Shown here piece by piece: positions 12,901 through 16,968 of a stretch of DNA of 64,000 bases (position 1 is the stretch's first letter; every line of letters starts with the position of its first letter). The notes beneath the pieces are model-generated. The model was not told the origin of the DNA and ran no database searches. It saw only the letters and a program-made list of their open reading frames with translations. The stretch comes from JANJTY01 sp038257155 (GTDB lineage Bacteria; Pseudomonadota; Gammaproteobacteria; Xanthomonadales; Xanthomonadaceae), in the NCBI GenBank assembly GCA_038257155.1, contig JBBSJP010000017.1, positions 24,551 through 88,550 of the forward strand. The letters are read 5' to 3'. The position numbers and the translations under genes were made by a program.

Positions 12901-14893
12901 CCGCGCCCTGCACCACCTCGGGCGCGAGACAGGTAAGTGGTGTGTAGTTGCCAACCGTACCGGTATCGCTTGGACAATAGGCCCAGCAAGGGGATTCCGG
13001 ATTGGCTCCGCAGCGCGCGGGTGCCGGGTCACCGCGCAGCTGGGCGCTGAAATCGTCGGTGAGCAGTGCACCCACTTCACCCGGCGCTATTCCGATGTCG
13101 CTGGGACCGAGGTTGGTCACGGTGATCCAGTACTGGAACGCCGTCCCGGGATTTATCGGTGACACATTCGGATTGCGCACCTTGAGTACGCGGATATCGG
13201 CCCGCCGATCGATCTCGTAGCGGTTGGTGCGGGTGTTGTTTCCGGCCACAGGGTCGGTTTGCGACGCCCCGGCCGTCACGCTGGCTTGCAGATCCAGATT
13301 TGCCGTCAACGCGTCGCTGGCGTAATCGAGTTCAAAGACCACATTGGCCGAGGCTCCGCTCGCCAGGCTCACCGTCGCACTGAGATTGCCGGTACCGACA
13401 TTGGGTGTGCACGCGGCACAGGTCCAACTGGCGGCTTCAACCTCCACTGGCAAGGCCAGGGCAAGCGCCGCTCCCGTCGCATCCGAAGGGCCGCTGTTGG
13501 TCACGGTCAGGGTCAGGGCATTGTCGACCGTTCCCGGCACGTACGTTTCTGTGGGTGCCGTCGTGGGTGAGGACGGGGTAAAGCTTAGTCCCAGGTCAGT
13601 ACGACGCTGGATGGTGTAGCGGTTGGTGGCACTGTTGTTGCTGGTGACCGCCTCGCTCTCGCTGGCGCCCTTGACCACGCTGGCGGCGATGTCGATGGTG
13701 GCGGCTGTGGCATTGCTCTCATAGCCAAGCAGGAAGGTGACGTCGACCGGGGTCCCAACCTCTACGGTGGTGAGATTCACATTCACCGTTCCGGTGCCGC
13801 TGCCGGCCGTGCAGTTGGCGGGCGCACAGGACCACGATGCACTACCGACCTGAGGCGGCAGGACAAGGCTCAGGATCGGCGCCTGGCTATTGCTCGGGCC
13901 GGTGTTGCTGATCCGCACCACCAGACTGTTGCCGGTGCTGCCGGGAATGTAGGTGGCCGTGGGTGCGCCCGTCGGCGAGTTTGGCGTCAGCGCCAAGGCC
14001 AGATTGACCTGCGCATCGCGCGTCAGCGAGTGACCATCGCTGTGGTTACCGGGCGTACTGTCGCCATTCACTGCCGGGACCGTGATGGTCGCGGTATTGG
14101 TGAGGGATGCCGTGGTGAGCGACGCAGCGAAAGTCGCTGGCAACGTATAGGTGACATTGCCGCCCGCACCGACGCCGATACCGCTGATGTTGAGATTGCC
14201 ATTGCCCGAACCTGCGGGGCAGGTGCTGCCGGCGCCACTGGCCAAACACGACCAGTTGCCGATCGTCATGCCGGCTGGCGCGTTATCGACCAAGCCCACG
14301 CCGGTGGCATTGGTGGGGCCGGTGTTGGCCAGGGTGACGGTGAAGCTGCCGCTCGAACCCGGTGTATAGGTGGTGGCCAGTGAGGTTTTGGCGACGCTCA
14401 CATCGCTGACCGGCGCACGTATGCTGGAAGCGGTGTCTGACTTGTCGACATTGGGGCCCGTGCTCTCGCGCGCCGTGGCCGTGATGACCAGCGGCGCCTG
14501 GGTCATCGCCGCGCCATAATCGGCCTCAAAAGCAAACGTGATGCTGCCGTTCTGCGGGATGCTGTTGGTGGTCTGATTCAAGTTGCCGCTGTCTGAGGCA
14601 GCGGCACAGGTCGCACCACCGGCCGCGCTGCAACTCCACTGCACGGTGACGGCAGCGGGAAAATTCGTGGTCAGCGAACGGCCACTCCATGTCGTGGCAC
14701 CGCTGTTGGTGATCGTCAGGCTGTAATCGCCGCTGACTCCGGCCGCATAGTCCACGCCGGGTGTGTAGTTCGCTGGGCCAGTGAAGTCCAAGGTCAACGT
14801 CTGGGCCATCGCCGGCATTGCGCCGGTTGCCATAACCAGCGCCAGGACTGCCAGAAGCCAGCCCTTGCTGCCCGCGATCACGCGCTTGCCCAT
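962..14893 (-). CDS. Giant secreted protein: sixteen DUF11 Ig-like repeats with six nested seven-bladed beta-propellers
   Basis: The ATG at 14893 is preceded at 8 bases by AGGGGA and opens a clean Sec signal peptide (MGKRVIAGSK..., cleavage after AMAQ), giving about 4643 residues. The frame is open further upstream to 15070, but those residues are not signal-like. The mature protein is built from about 130-residue DUF11 repeats, each with a GPSD/GPSN turn, an SWxC motif, a second cysteine, a V.L..G strand and an NNS end. Repeats 1-7 and 13-16 are plain. Repeats 8, 9, 11 and 12 carry lactonase-like propellers between their two cysteines, and repeat 10 carries one near its first strand. Blades follow the pattern SPDGxHVYVAGxxDNAIAVF. 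After repeat 16 come RDGFE and a tail of about 155 residues. I expect an extracellular or surface structural protein; there is no evidence of lactonase activity. Confidence 0.9.
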   Translation of the reverse strand: MGKRVIAGSKGWLLAVLALVMATGAMPAMAQTLTLDFTGPANYTPGVDYAAGVSGDYSLTITNSGATTWSGRSLTTNFPAAVTVQWSCSAAGGATCAAASDSGNLNQTTNSIPQNGSITFAFEADYGAAMTQAPLVITATARESTGPNVDKSDTASSIRAPVSDVSVAKTSLATTYTPGSSGSFTVTLANTGPTNATGVGLVDNAPAGMTIGNWSCLASGAGSTCPAGSGNGNLNISGIGVGAGGNVTYTLPATFAASLTTASLTNTATITVPAVNGDSTPGNHSDGHSLTRDAQVNLALALTPNSPTGAPTATYIPGSTGNSLVVRISNTGPSNSQAPILSLVLPPQVGSASWSCAPANCTAGSGTGTVNVNLTTVEVGTPVDVTFLLGYESNATAATIDIAASVVKGASESEAVTSNNSATNRYTIQRRTDLGLSFTPSSPTTAPTETYVPGTVDNALTLTVTNSGPSDATGAALALALPVEVEAASWTCAACTPNVGTGNLSATVSLASGASANVVFELDYASDALTANLDLQASVTAGASQTDPVAGNNTRTNRYEIDRRADIRVLKVRNPNVSPINPGTAFQYWITVTNLGPSDIGIAPGEVGALLTDDFSAQLRGDPAPARCGANPESPCWAYCPSDTGTVGNYTPLTCLAPEVVQGAGDIADLPFRLAAGSSSRLEAYVSIGGAASGSLANTATIALTDAGVSVLNPATGKSSTDTVSIELSTDIRVIKTDGVTSAIPGTPHSYTITVSNDGFTTANNVRVEDTLPLFGTVAAGFVPGSISWQCLASDGACCNSNSTNCGVGTPTSPVTSNILDNLADLPGQTTVMFTVSGQLHPEATGTLSNTATITLPPDVVDGNPANNTSTDSNTVLNPSATLTLQKSAESVEPVTPGSTQAPFRLVYEILVGNDGPSFVPDASVTDLLNTPGLEPTSASWECVVQANPSGSTACDQLSGGGAGLATTVDLDPGGLILFTVTVDTDSSPPGVVSNTATISATSIGSASDTIETGLIAEADLTVVKDDFRATAVPGTDNEYTITINNLGPDDVFGASVTDLVPAELDNVSWTCEATTPVPGDLEFRAQAGPPDTQGSALAMSADGRHAYVASRTASSIIVLQRENVPGAGFGDMAVIETELDGVNDPSDSGGVVSGMLDPLDLVLSTDGTMLHVISSATSGSGPGNIVSFSRATNAANPDHGRLSFAGSLSQGMPEVPERIVVTGQNIYVSGDGVVAIYRIDQTSRLPIFLATHSTGVPTDPAAMALSLGDSILFVGSASAGSVASFAINTLGGTDPVGSLSLLDQLPVDADLAGVRDLLIEPASRHLYIAAGGAARIVLADYSEDGELQKRLVYAYATLTQLPEPPLPLPDALAGTTRLAISPDGEHVFSLNRFDASLLQFRRDTQNGGLRYEALLRGAEHPALALAAGASVTSDGRHLVIPSASLLTRALAVYSRRAPDPLFAFLERDRRGDPLLPNPPGGILPGLLAPADVAISPLDRRHVYAVNLGDNSLTVFERNETLGQSDDSAGEHLVFLDSYSQGQGGFDGLFAARHVQVSADGQLVYVSSEDGNSLAVLTREDDELHPDYGRLSPLQVLRDNQAGFDGLAGARGIALDNQNRHVYVAASFEAAIGIFRRETNGSLSQVGVVRDGQAGVSGLLGVRDLVVSRDGQQLFAVGFESNIVTVFSRNPVSGALTFLQALPLGTNDGLASISLPTGPVEANNAHVYVVAQNSSRLYLLRRVIDPGNPAAGTLVPQFQYSNNQGGVVRMSGPRDVQVSPDGRRVYVAAQFGHSVLAFDRDTNASSQAFGSLLPLEVRTNGIEGVDGINSVYAIAVSPDSNNIYAAGFGSNAIASFAVGTGSSCSSGGGGSINDSVDIGAGGTLVYRISGTIRPDATGILTNTATVTPPPRVTDPVSSNNSSTDFTDLTPRGDLTVTKTNDRVSVVAGETVTYEIEVRNQGPSNLVHDASNPITLTDLLSGQPGFDAASASWTCLAAGSGALEFNQAYTSGSASLPPRLGGVSGLSLITGGSSGTYLAAASVLDNSLNLFLRNPLDGSLALAAAIAQGDTLQGELINVLEGARSVVASSNGRFVYVASRISDAVAVFELGDNGSGGLSVQLVQRVQGVVGLDQALHLVLSPDGAYLYVAGANDNAIAVFSRNASTGQLSWIETEQNGVNDPDDAGGVVAGLASVEFLAISPDGAHLYAVSGADGSVALFNRSATTGRLWFRNVRGAAEFGTSAAGAASLVFDPEGKHAYLSAALDNRVLVLRRETNNTLPAFGNLTFASSVDEGVAGTQGLLAPRRAAMTADGVHLYVTAQTGSSVAWFVRDSESGALNFLGLRSNESADVEGLSGATGLLIDEESNHVYVAGTLDASISQFARQVDTFCPPGGTGDLVNVPITIAAGGSVLITLTVALQDGHTGTLSNTVSLSVPPGIDPVPGNNSANDTDQVSLIADLAITKDDGLAEYDGLAGASVIVGDADNVYVAGTNDNAIGVFRILRDPQPSAFNGEARFDSVLRSGQGGVTGLAAVADLMLSADGDHVYAASPSDNSVATFARNRSTGRLAFLEIEQNGILGVTGLSGARALAMSPDGSHVYVAGEFSNAIAIFTRDSASASANYGRLTFKGMVQDAVGGVDGLGAPIALAVSPDGRHLYALGAAADSVAVFLRNTTPASSSFGLLTYQTRYLNNQGGFTGLGGIRSLLINNAGDQLYVLGGGDASVVRLSRAADTGQLTPLPGLQDGVDGTTGLAGANRLRWTPGAGQILVAASASNALLRLDVALDGSLSFGGSIANGDPAPAIGGNVLGLAGVADVLVAPDGLNAYAAARSDAALSMFDRGLGDGELDFLAALFDGLGGVAPGDPVTYIISAVNNGPSDVLSAVITDIFPDAFTAVSWTCTSSFGAGCTPSGNGNLQSTVSLPVGGQVVFEATGQVAEGASGRLINTATIQASGVFDPNESNNSATDGDTVLSPAMNLVISIDDGLAEAVPGGPIDYAVTVSNLGPSYAGNALVQDLIPSALFNVDWSCEATPIAGSLSVTQQIAAASDAHRVLVADSLGNHVYVAGQRGALGIVTAYRRNPLDGSLTSIATYQNGTAGVAGINGAADIVLSGDQRFLYVAGSDSDALAVFSRDTTSGLLSFVAQYQDGELGIDGLGGVRSLLFAPGGARLYAAGALDNAIALFSVNASTGLLTQTGIIRQTDPGVDGLGGVTDMAWSDGATHLLAVARSNLSLAAFARNASTGQLSFAAIEQEFELLSGALADPVAMTVSQNDVFVASEASSRVSRFNFTEGEEPGFELDFVIANGADGISGMSLPRALLFEADQARLYVAAAGSGSISLFSLLGDAPLLLQQISQIDAAQLAGVAAMAVSHNGQQLYSAADDTAGGVAVLALARGSRCAIAGDQQIGTQMVDIAPNGSLTYHVHGEIFANALGELRYEASVMPQVAAQELDASDNVAVNINQLQPAPDLSISKTDGLTQVVAGLPLSYRIDVANAGVSDALLARVTDLPPLFPAVTAGVRPGEGAWRCEANLPLALANTTTSIQLPQLAGVTAMALSSDAQTLFAVSPAQNALLVIPRLPDGSFGTLQLIQDGTALGDTTVAGMAGASYVALTDDGRHVFVTSAVANSLLVFERIENGELRFAQQLASGSNGVAGLLGAAHVVVSKDGSMVFVAAPLSNAIAAFRRDTVSGVISFVERVADGLGTIVPDSNVIRGVRRLHLSEGGEQLYAAATTSAALSHFSVNAATGGLIYRGVRRAGEAGLAVMANARDLLAAPGDTEIYVLGSGGIALFDRAADGTLTHQTSYDQIPGLEQPGALSRDTFGSRLYLSDAAGVVHVFARDWSGGALDHRFRLDQPVEQLAGANELIHLDGLSSLYLSSPQPGAIVQLDELALSRCLVAAGEEAAIERDVDLGVGGWAEFELDLVVHPSARGVLENEATVLPAAGTDPAPADNSGIDQTTITVVSDISVSKSGPANGIAGESISYQIEVSNAGPSDALGLQVVDTLHPAVVNASWSCVASGGSQCPASGSGSLAFAANVLVGDTLTISINATIASSFVGTLPNRVELIPESGASDPTPGDQSDEVTTEVIALVDVAVDKTNGVDAVVAGDVLVYTITLTNSGPSDAPQVRVWDLLPDTLITATWTCAGTGGASCPATGAGSPDFIASLPASSQAILLIEAQLQPSAIGQLVNTANAQVQGDAFDTNLGNDSDSDSDPILVQPDVLLTLVDPLDPFDPAGSIPLPYRVVVRNNGPSNALNVVIDLDLSAPVTQTLPGNICALVSPQTLRCAMGEVVSGREAVIELAFSGLPPAPGQFIVDGIVSTSGDDPQLANNSASQTTTLVSGGDVMVSLDNGRNGLETDEVTTYELRVVNIGSQAVADINVEALIATELIDASWTCSGLQGASCAAGGSGNVTDSISLAAGQQAVYLITARVDPALDQSTPQTVVQSASASVPPGSDINLLNNTAVDTDDVVFVIFRDGFETSSALRWGLEWLDVAVDAQACSELRLSGERRPHIAGMLPVRLAEGVSSSGTVVLMLDAQRRHDGDWLRLSQRLGRGAEGSAWMPWRGLALDVVIRLEAAGLGLVIAGETVWHAPLTVDLRPARWRVLPGVQVERGSQASARSTVCGEAAISGVPQ
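3197..4300 (-). other. Propeller insertion E in DUF11 repeat 12: one seven-bladed propeller
   Basis: The segment lies between the repeat cysteines at codons 4301-4303 (AWRC) and 3194-3196 (LSRC), about 368 residues. Seven blade cores are visible, including LTDDGRHVFVTS, VSKDGSMVFVAA and LSEGGEQLYAAA. The blades are more divergent than in A-C, with partial loss of the SPDG turn. The host repeat resumes with RDVDLGVGGWAEFEL. Confidence 0.8.
4694..5803 (-). other. Propeller insertion D in DUF11 repeat 11: one seven-bladed propeller
   Basis: The segment lies between the repeat cysteines at codons 5804-5806 (DWSC) and 4691-4693 (GSRC), about 370 residues. Seven blade cores are visible, among them DSLGNHVYVAG, FAPGGARLYAAG, FEADQARLYVAA and VSHNGQQLYSAA. 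The host repeat resumes with MVDIAPNGSLTYHV. Confidence 0.8.
6314..7483 (-). other. Propeller insertion C in DUF11 repeat 10, at a different loop
   Basis: This block of about 390 residues and seven blades (for example MLSADGDHVYAAS, AMSPDGSHVYVAG, VAPDGLNAYAAA) is inserted between KDDGLAE and APGDPVTYII, near the first strand of repeat 10. The cysteine loop of this repeat is intact and short (SWTCTSSFGAGC). The comparable uninterrupted segment in repeat 11 reads DDGLAEAVPGGPIDYAV, so the insertion boundary can be placed to within a few residues. Confidence 0.8.
7727..8911 (-). other. Propeller insertion B in DUF11 repeat 9: one seven-bladed propeller
   Basis: This segment lies between the repeat cysteines at codons 8912-8914 (SWTC) and 7724-7726 (DTFC), about 395 residues. 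Seven blade cores are visible, for example LVLSPDGAYLYVAG, LAISPDGAHLYAVS and LLIDEESNHVYVAG. The host repeat continues after the second cysteine with VPITIAAGGSVLITL. The insertion point is the same as in repeats 8, 11 and 12. Confidence 0.8.
9305..11677 (-). other. Propeller insertion A in DUF11 repeat 8: tandem pair of seven-bladed propellers
   Basis: This is the segment between the first cysteine of repeat 8 (codon 11678-11680, SWTC) and its second cysteine (codon 9302-9304, GSSC), about residues 1073-1863 of the giant protein. I count fourteen blade signatures, from LAMSADGRHAYVAS through DVAISPLDRRHVYAVN to IAVSPDSNNIYAAG. Fourteen blades over about 791 residues fits two seven-bladed propellers in tandem. 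The DUF11 strands resume directly after the second cysteine (INDSVDIGAGGTLVYRI). Confidence 0.8.
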
Positions 14894-14959
14894 TTGTAGT
14901 CCCCTGCCGCTGTTGGCGGCTTTGCGGCGCTTCCGATGGAAAGCGCTCTGCCTTGTCAG
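14894..14959 (-). promoter_or_regulatory. Structured 5' leader of the giant gene, weakly reminiscent of a GEMM-type c-di-GMP aptamer
   Basis: Read on the minus strand, two hairpins precede the start codon. The first, at 14946-14927, is GCGCTTTCC/GGAAGCGC with a 3-base loop and one bulge. The second, at 14920-14906, is GCCGC/GCGGC with a CAACA loop. They are joined by CGCAAAGCC, and the AGGGGA ribosome-binding site follows at once. AAGGCAGA before hairpin 1 and CGCAAAGCC after it recall the 5' half of class-I c-di-GMP riboswitches. The conserved 3' half is not convincing, so this is only a candidate. Confidence 0.25.
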
Positions 14960-15197
14960 CTGATACCCATCCGATGGCGACTCCCCAGTCGACCCACCGA
15001 CCCTGCGCTCCCCGCACGCCAGATTTCCCAGCGTGAATACCGCCCACGGACCCACCGATGGGTCCCGCACTAGGGCCGTTCTATCTCACTGGCTCCCCAG
15101 CCATTTCCCCGTCTTTTGACGCCAGGTGGCGATGCCTTGCGGCCACCCGCAGCAACCAATCACCCCAGCCGCTGCGTGACCTAGGCTAATCCCAAAC

Positions 15198-15213
15198 CGT
15201 GATGGAAGTCACG
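15198..15213. promoter_or_regulatory. CRP/Clp-like palindrome CGTGA-N6-TCACG
   Basis: The sequence CGTGATGGAAGTCACG has perfect 5-base arms with a 6-base spacer. This is the geometry of the CRP consensus TGTGA-N6-TCACA, which the xanthomonad regulator Clp also uses. It lies about 305 bases upstream of the giant gene's start codon and is the only such site I noticed in the intergenic regions. Binding is inferred only. Confidence 0.35.
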
Positions 15214-15361
15214 CTTTTCAGGTCTTGCGCTTCGCTCGGCCTTCCATGAAACGACGCAAGCACCGTCGCAGCAGGGGCGGCAGAAGCAAGGAGCAAAACC
15301 TTGCGTCCAGTGTGCCTGAAGTTCATGTCACACATGTGAACACGCTGCCGGATTCCGGATT

Positions 15362-16909
15362 TCAAGGTGAGAATACCTTGCTGCTGCTCACCATTCTGCG
15401 CACGTCCCCGCGCAACTGCGCTGCATCAAACACGATGCCATCCTTGATGGTCAGCCTGACCCCGCCGACTGACTGCATGCGGTCGTCCCGGTCCAGCCTT
15501 CTATGACCGGTACCATACAGAAGCTTCAGGTTGGCCAGCGGATTGCCGTCGACGACCAGCAGATCGGCCAGCTTGCCCGGCTCGATCGAACCGATGCGGT
15601 CAGCCATGCCCAGGGCCTCGGCGCCGTGGAGGGTGGCGGCGCGAATCACTTCGAGCGGATGGAAGCCGGCCTCGCGCAGCATTTCCATTTCCTCGATCGT
15701 GCCGAAACCGTAGAGCTTGTAGATGTAGCCCGAATCCGATCCGACCACGACACGCCCGCCGCGATTCTTGTAGTCGTTGACGAAGGCCATCCAGCGCCGG
15801 TAATTGGCGCGCCAAACCAGTTCCTCTTCCGTGCCCCAGTCGAAGAAGAAGCTGCCGTGGCGTGCGCGGCCCGGCTCGAAGAAGGCCAGCAGGTTTGGAT
15901 GGGCGTAGTCAGCCATCCAGTCGGCAGTGCGTGCGCGCATCACGTCGCGCGCCGCAGCGTAGATGTTGAAGGTCGGGTCGATGACCAGGCCAAGCCCGAG
16001 CAGCTCGCCGATTACCGCCTCATAGTGAGCGCTGCCGGGTTCAGCGGCCTGCGCCCAGAGCTTTCCGGCCTCCAGAAAGCGTCGCTGTTCATCGTGATAG
16101 TTGTAGTCGGCCGGATAGTCCTGCACGGTGCGGCCGGCGAACAATGCCTCCGGCAATCCGTACCAGTGTTCCATCGTGGTCAGGCCCCAGCGCGCCGTGG
16201 TCAGCACATTGACCCGCGATACATCCAGTTGGGCGTGGTGGCAGGCGCTGCCCATGCCCTGCTTCTTCAGCTCGTCGAAAGCCGCTTCGAGAATATCCGG
16301 GCGGTAGCCGAAACACTTCATACCGGCCGCGCCCTTCTTCTTCATTTCGCGCACCCAGTCGCGCGCGTGTTCGGGTTTCAGCATGGGTGAGGTTCGGCCC
16401 ATGCCGAAGAAGGCATAGGGCACGATCCGTGGCGCCGTGATGGCATTGGATTCGCTGCGGCGGCTCTCTGAAACACACCAGTCGATGCCGTTGCCGCAGC
16501 CCGGATCGCGCACCGTAGTGATGCCGTGCGCCAGCCACAGTTTGTAGACGTATTCGGCCGACACGCCCTGCTCGTCGCCGCCGACGTGGCCGTGCAGGTC
16601 GATCAGTCCGGGCAACACGGTATGGCCCGCCAAGTCCATCTCGCGGCCACCCTCGCCGAGCTCAGGACGTTTGTCGCTATCGATCGGCAGACCAGGACTA
16701 CCGACCACCCTGACTTCGATGATGCGATTTCCCTCGATCACGATGTCGGCCGGGCCAAACGCCGGCGCGCCAGTCCCGTTGACCACGGTGACCCCGCGCA
16801 GGATCAACTGACTGTATGGCCCCTCACCTTCGGCACGCTGCGGCGCCGGTTCGATCGATGCCCAGGCGGGCGAACCCAGCAAACCCAGCAAGATCGCAAT
16901 ACGGTGCAT
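15362..16909 (-). CDS. Secreted amidohydrolase (imidazolonepropionase-like metal-dependent hydrolase)
   Basis: The 515-residue product begins with a short Sec signal (MHRIAILLGLLGSPAWA), so it acts in the periplasm or outside the cell. It has the amidohydrolase TIM-barrel signature: a beta-sandwich entry strand (VVNGTGAPAFGPADIVIEGNRI), the metal-binding HxH in LPGLIDLHGHVG, GITTVRDPG, a candidate bridging lysine in GMKCFGY, further histidines (ACHHAQLD, TMEHW), a late aspartate in VVVGSDSGY, and the closing GSIEPGKLADLLVVDGNPL. The family hydrolyses amide or related bonds in cyclic compounds or dipeptides; the substrate cannot be read from sequence. It lies 59 bases downstream of the histidine kinase on the same strand and may share its transcript. 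Confidence 0.85.
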   Translation of the reverse strand: MHRIAILLGLLGSPAWASIEPAPQRAEGEGPYSQLILRGVTVVNGTGAPAFGPADIVIEGNRIIEVRVVGSPGLPIDSDKRPELGEGGREMDLAGHTVLPGLIDLHGHVGGDEQGVSAEYVYKLWLAHGITTVRDPGCGNGIDWCVSESRRSESNAITAPRIVPYAFFGMGRTSPMLKPEHARDWVREMKKKGAAGMKCFGYRPDILEAAFDELKKQGMGSACHHAQLDVSRVNVLTTARWGLTTMEHWYGLPEALFAGRTVQDYPADYNYHDEQRRFLEAGKLWAQAAEPGSAHYEAVIGELLGLGLVIDPTFNIYAAARDVMRARTADWMADYAHPNLLAFFEPGRARHGSFFFDWGTEEELVWRANYRRWMAFVNDYKNRGGRVVVGSDSGYIYKLYGFGTIEEMEMLREAGFHPLEVIRAATLHGAEALGMADRIGSIEPGKLADLLVVDGNPLANLKLLYGTGHRRLDRDDRMQSVGGVRLTIKDGIVFDAAQLRGDVRRMVSSSKVFSP

Positions 16910-16968
16910 CGGGCAACTCCGCAGTGTGTTTCGAAGAGCTTAAGCGCTGTTGCTGCCAACCGGACAGA

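Larger units (their letters stand above)
14894..15361. other. Intergenic region upstream of the giant gene (468 bp)
   Basis: No gene is supported here. Besides the two leader hairpins it holds a perfect 7-bp hairpin with a 4-base loop at 15048-15065 (GGACCCA/TGGGTCC), a CRP-like palindrome at 15198-15213, and a GTTCA/TGAAC inverted repeat at 15321-15341 just beyond the amidohydrolase stop. A run of A/T-richer bases around 15186-15200 could contain promoter elements, but I see no clear -35/-10 pair. The frame of the giant gene is open here to 15070 without signal-peptide character. Confidence 0.5.

Noticed and set aside
1331..14383. Many long plus-strand open frames opposite the giant gene
   Set aside because: They are shadows of a high-GC coding strand: they overlap each other, lack ribosome-binding sites and show low-complexity Gly/Arg/Gln/Asp translations.
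962..14893. Direct repeats of the giant gene as a CRISPR or satellite array
   Set aside because: The repetition is at the protein level with diverged codons. There are no identical short repeats with unique spacers.
14894..15070. Extension of the giant gene to an ATG at 15070
   Set aside because: The extra 59 residues are basic and not signal-like. The ATG at 14893 has AGGGGA at 8 bases and opens a clean signal peptide.
15225..15506. 93-codon plus-strand frame spanning the amidohydrolase end
   Set aside because: It runs into the amidohydrolase coding region on the opposite strand and has no recognisable domain or ribosome-binding site.
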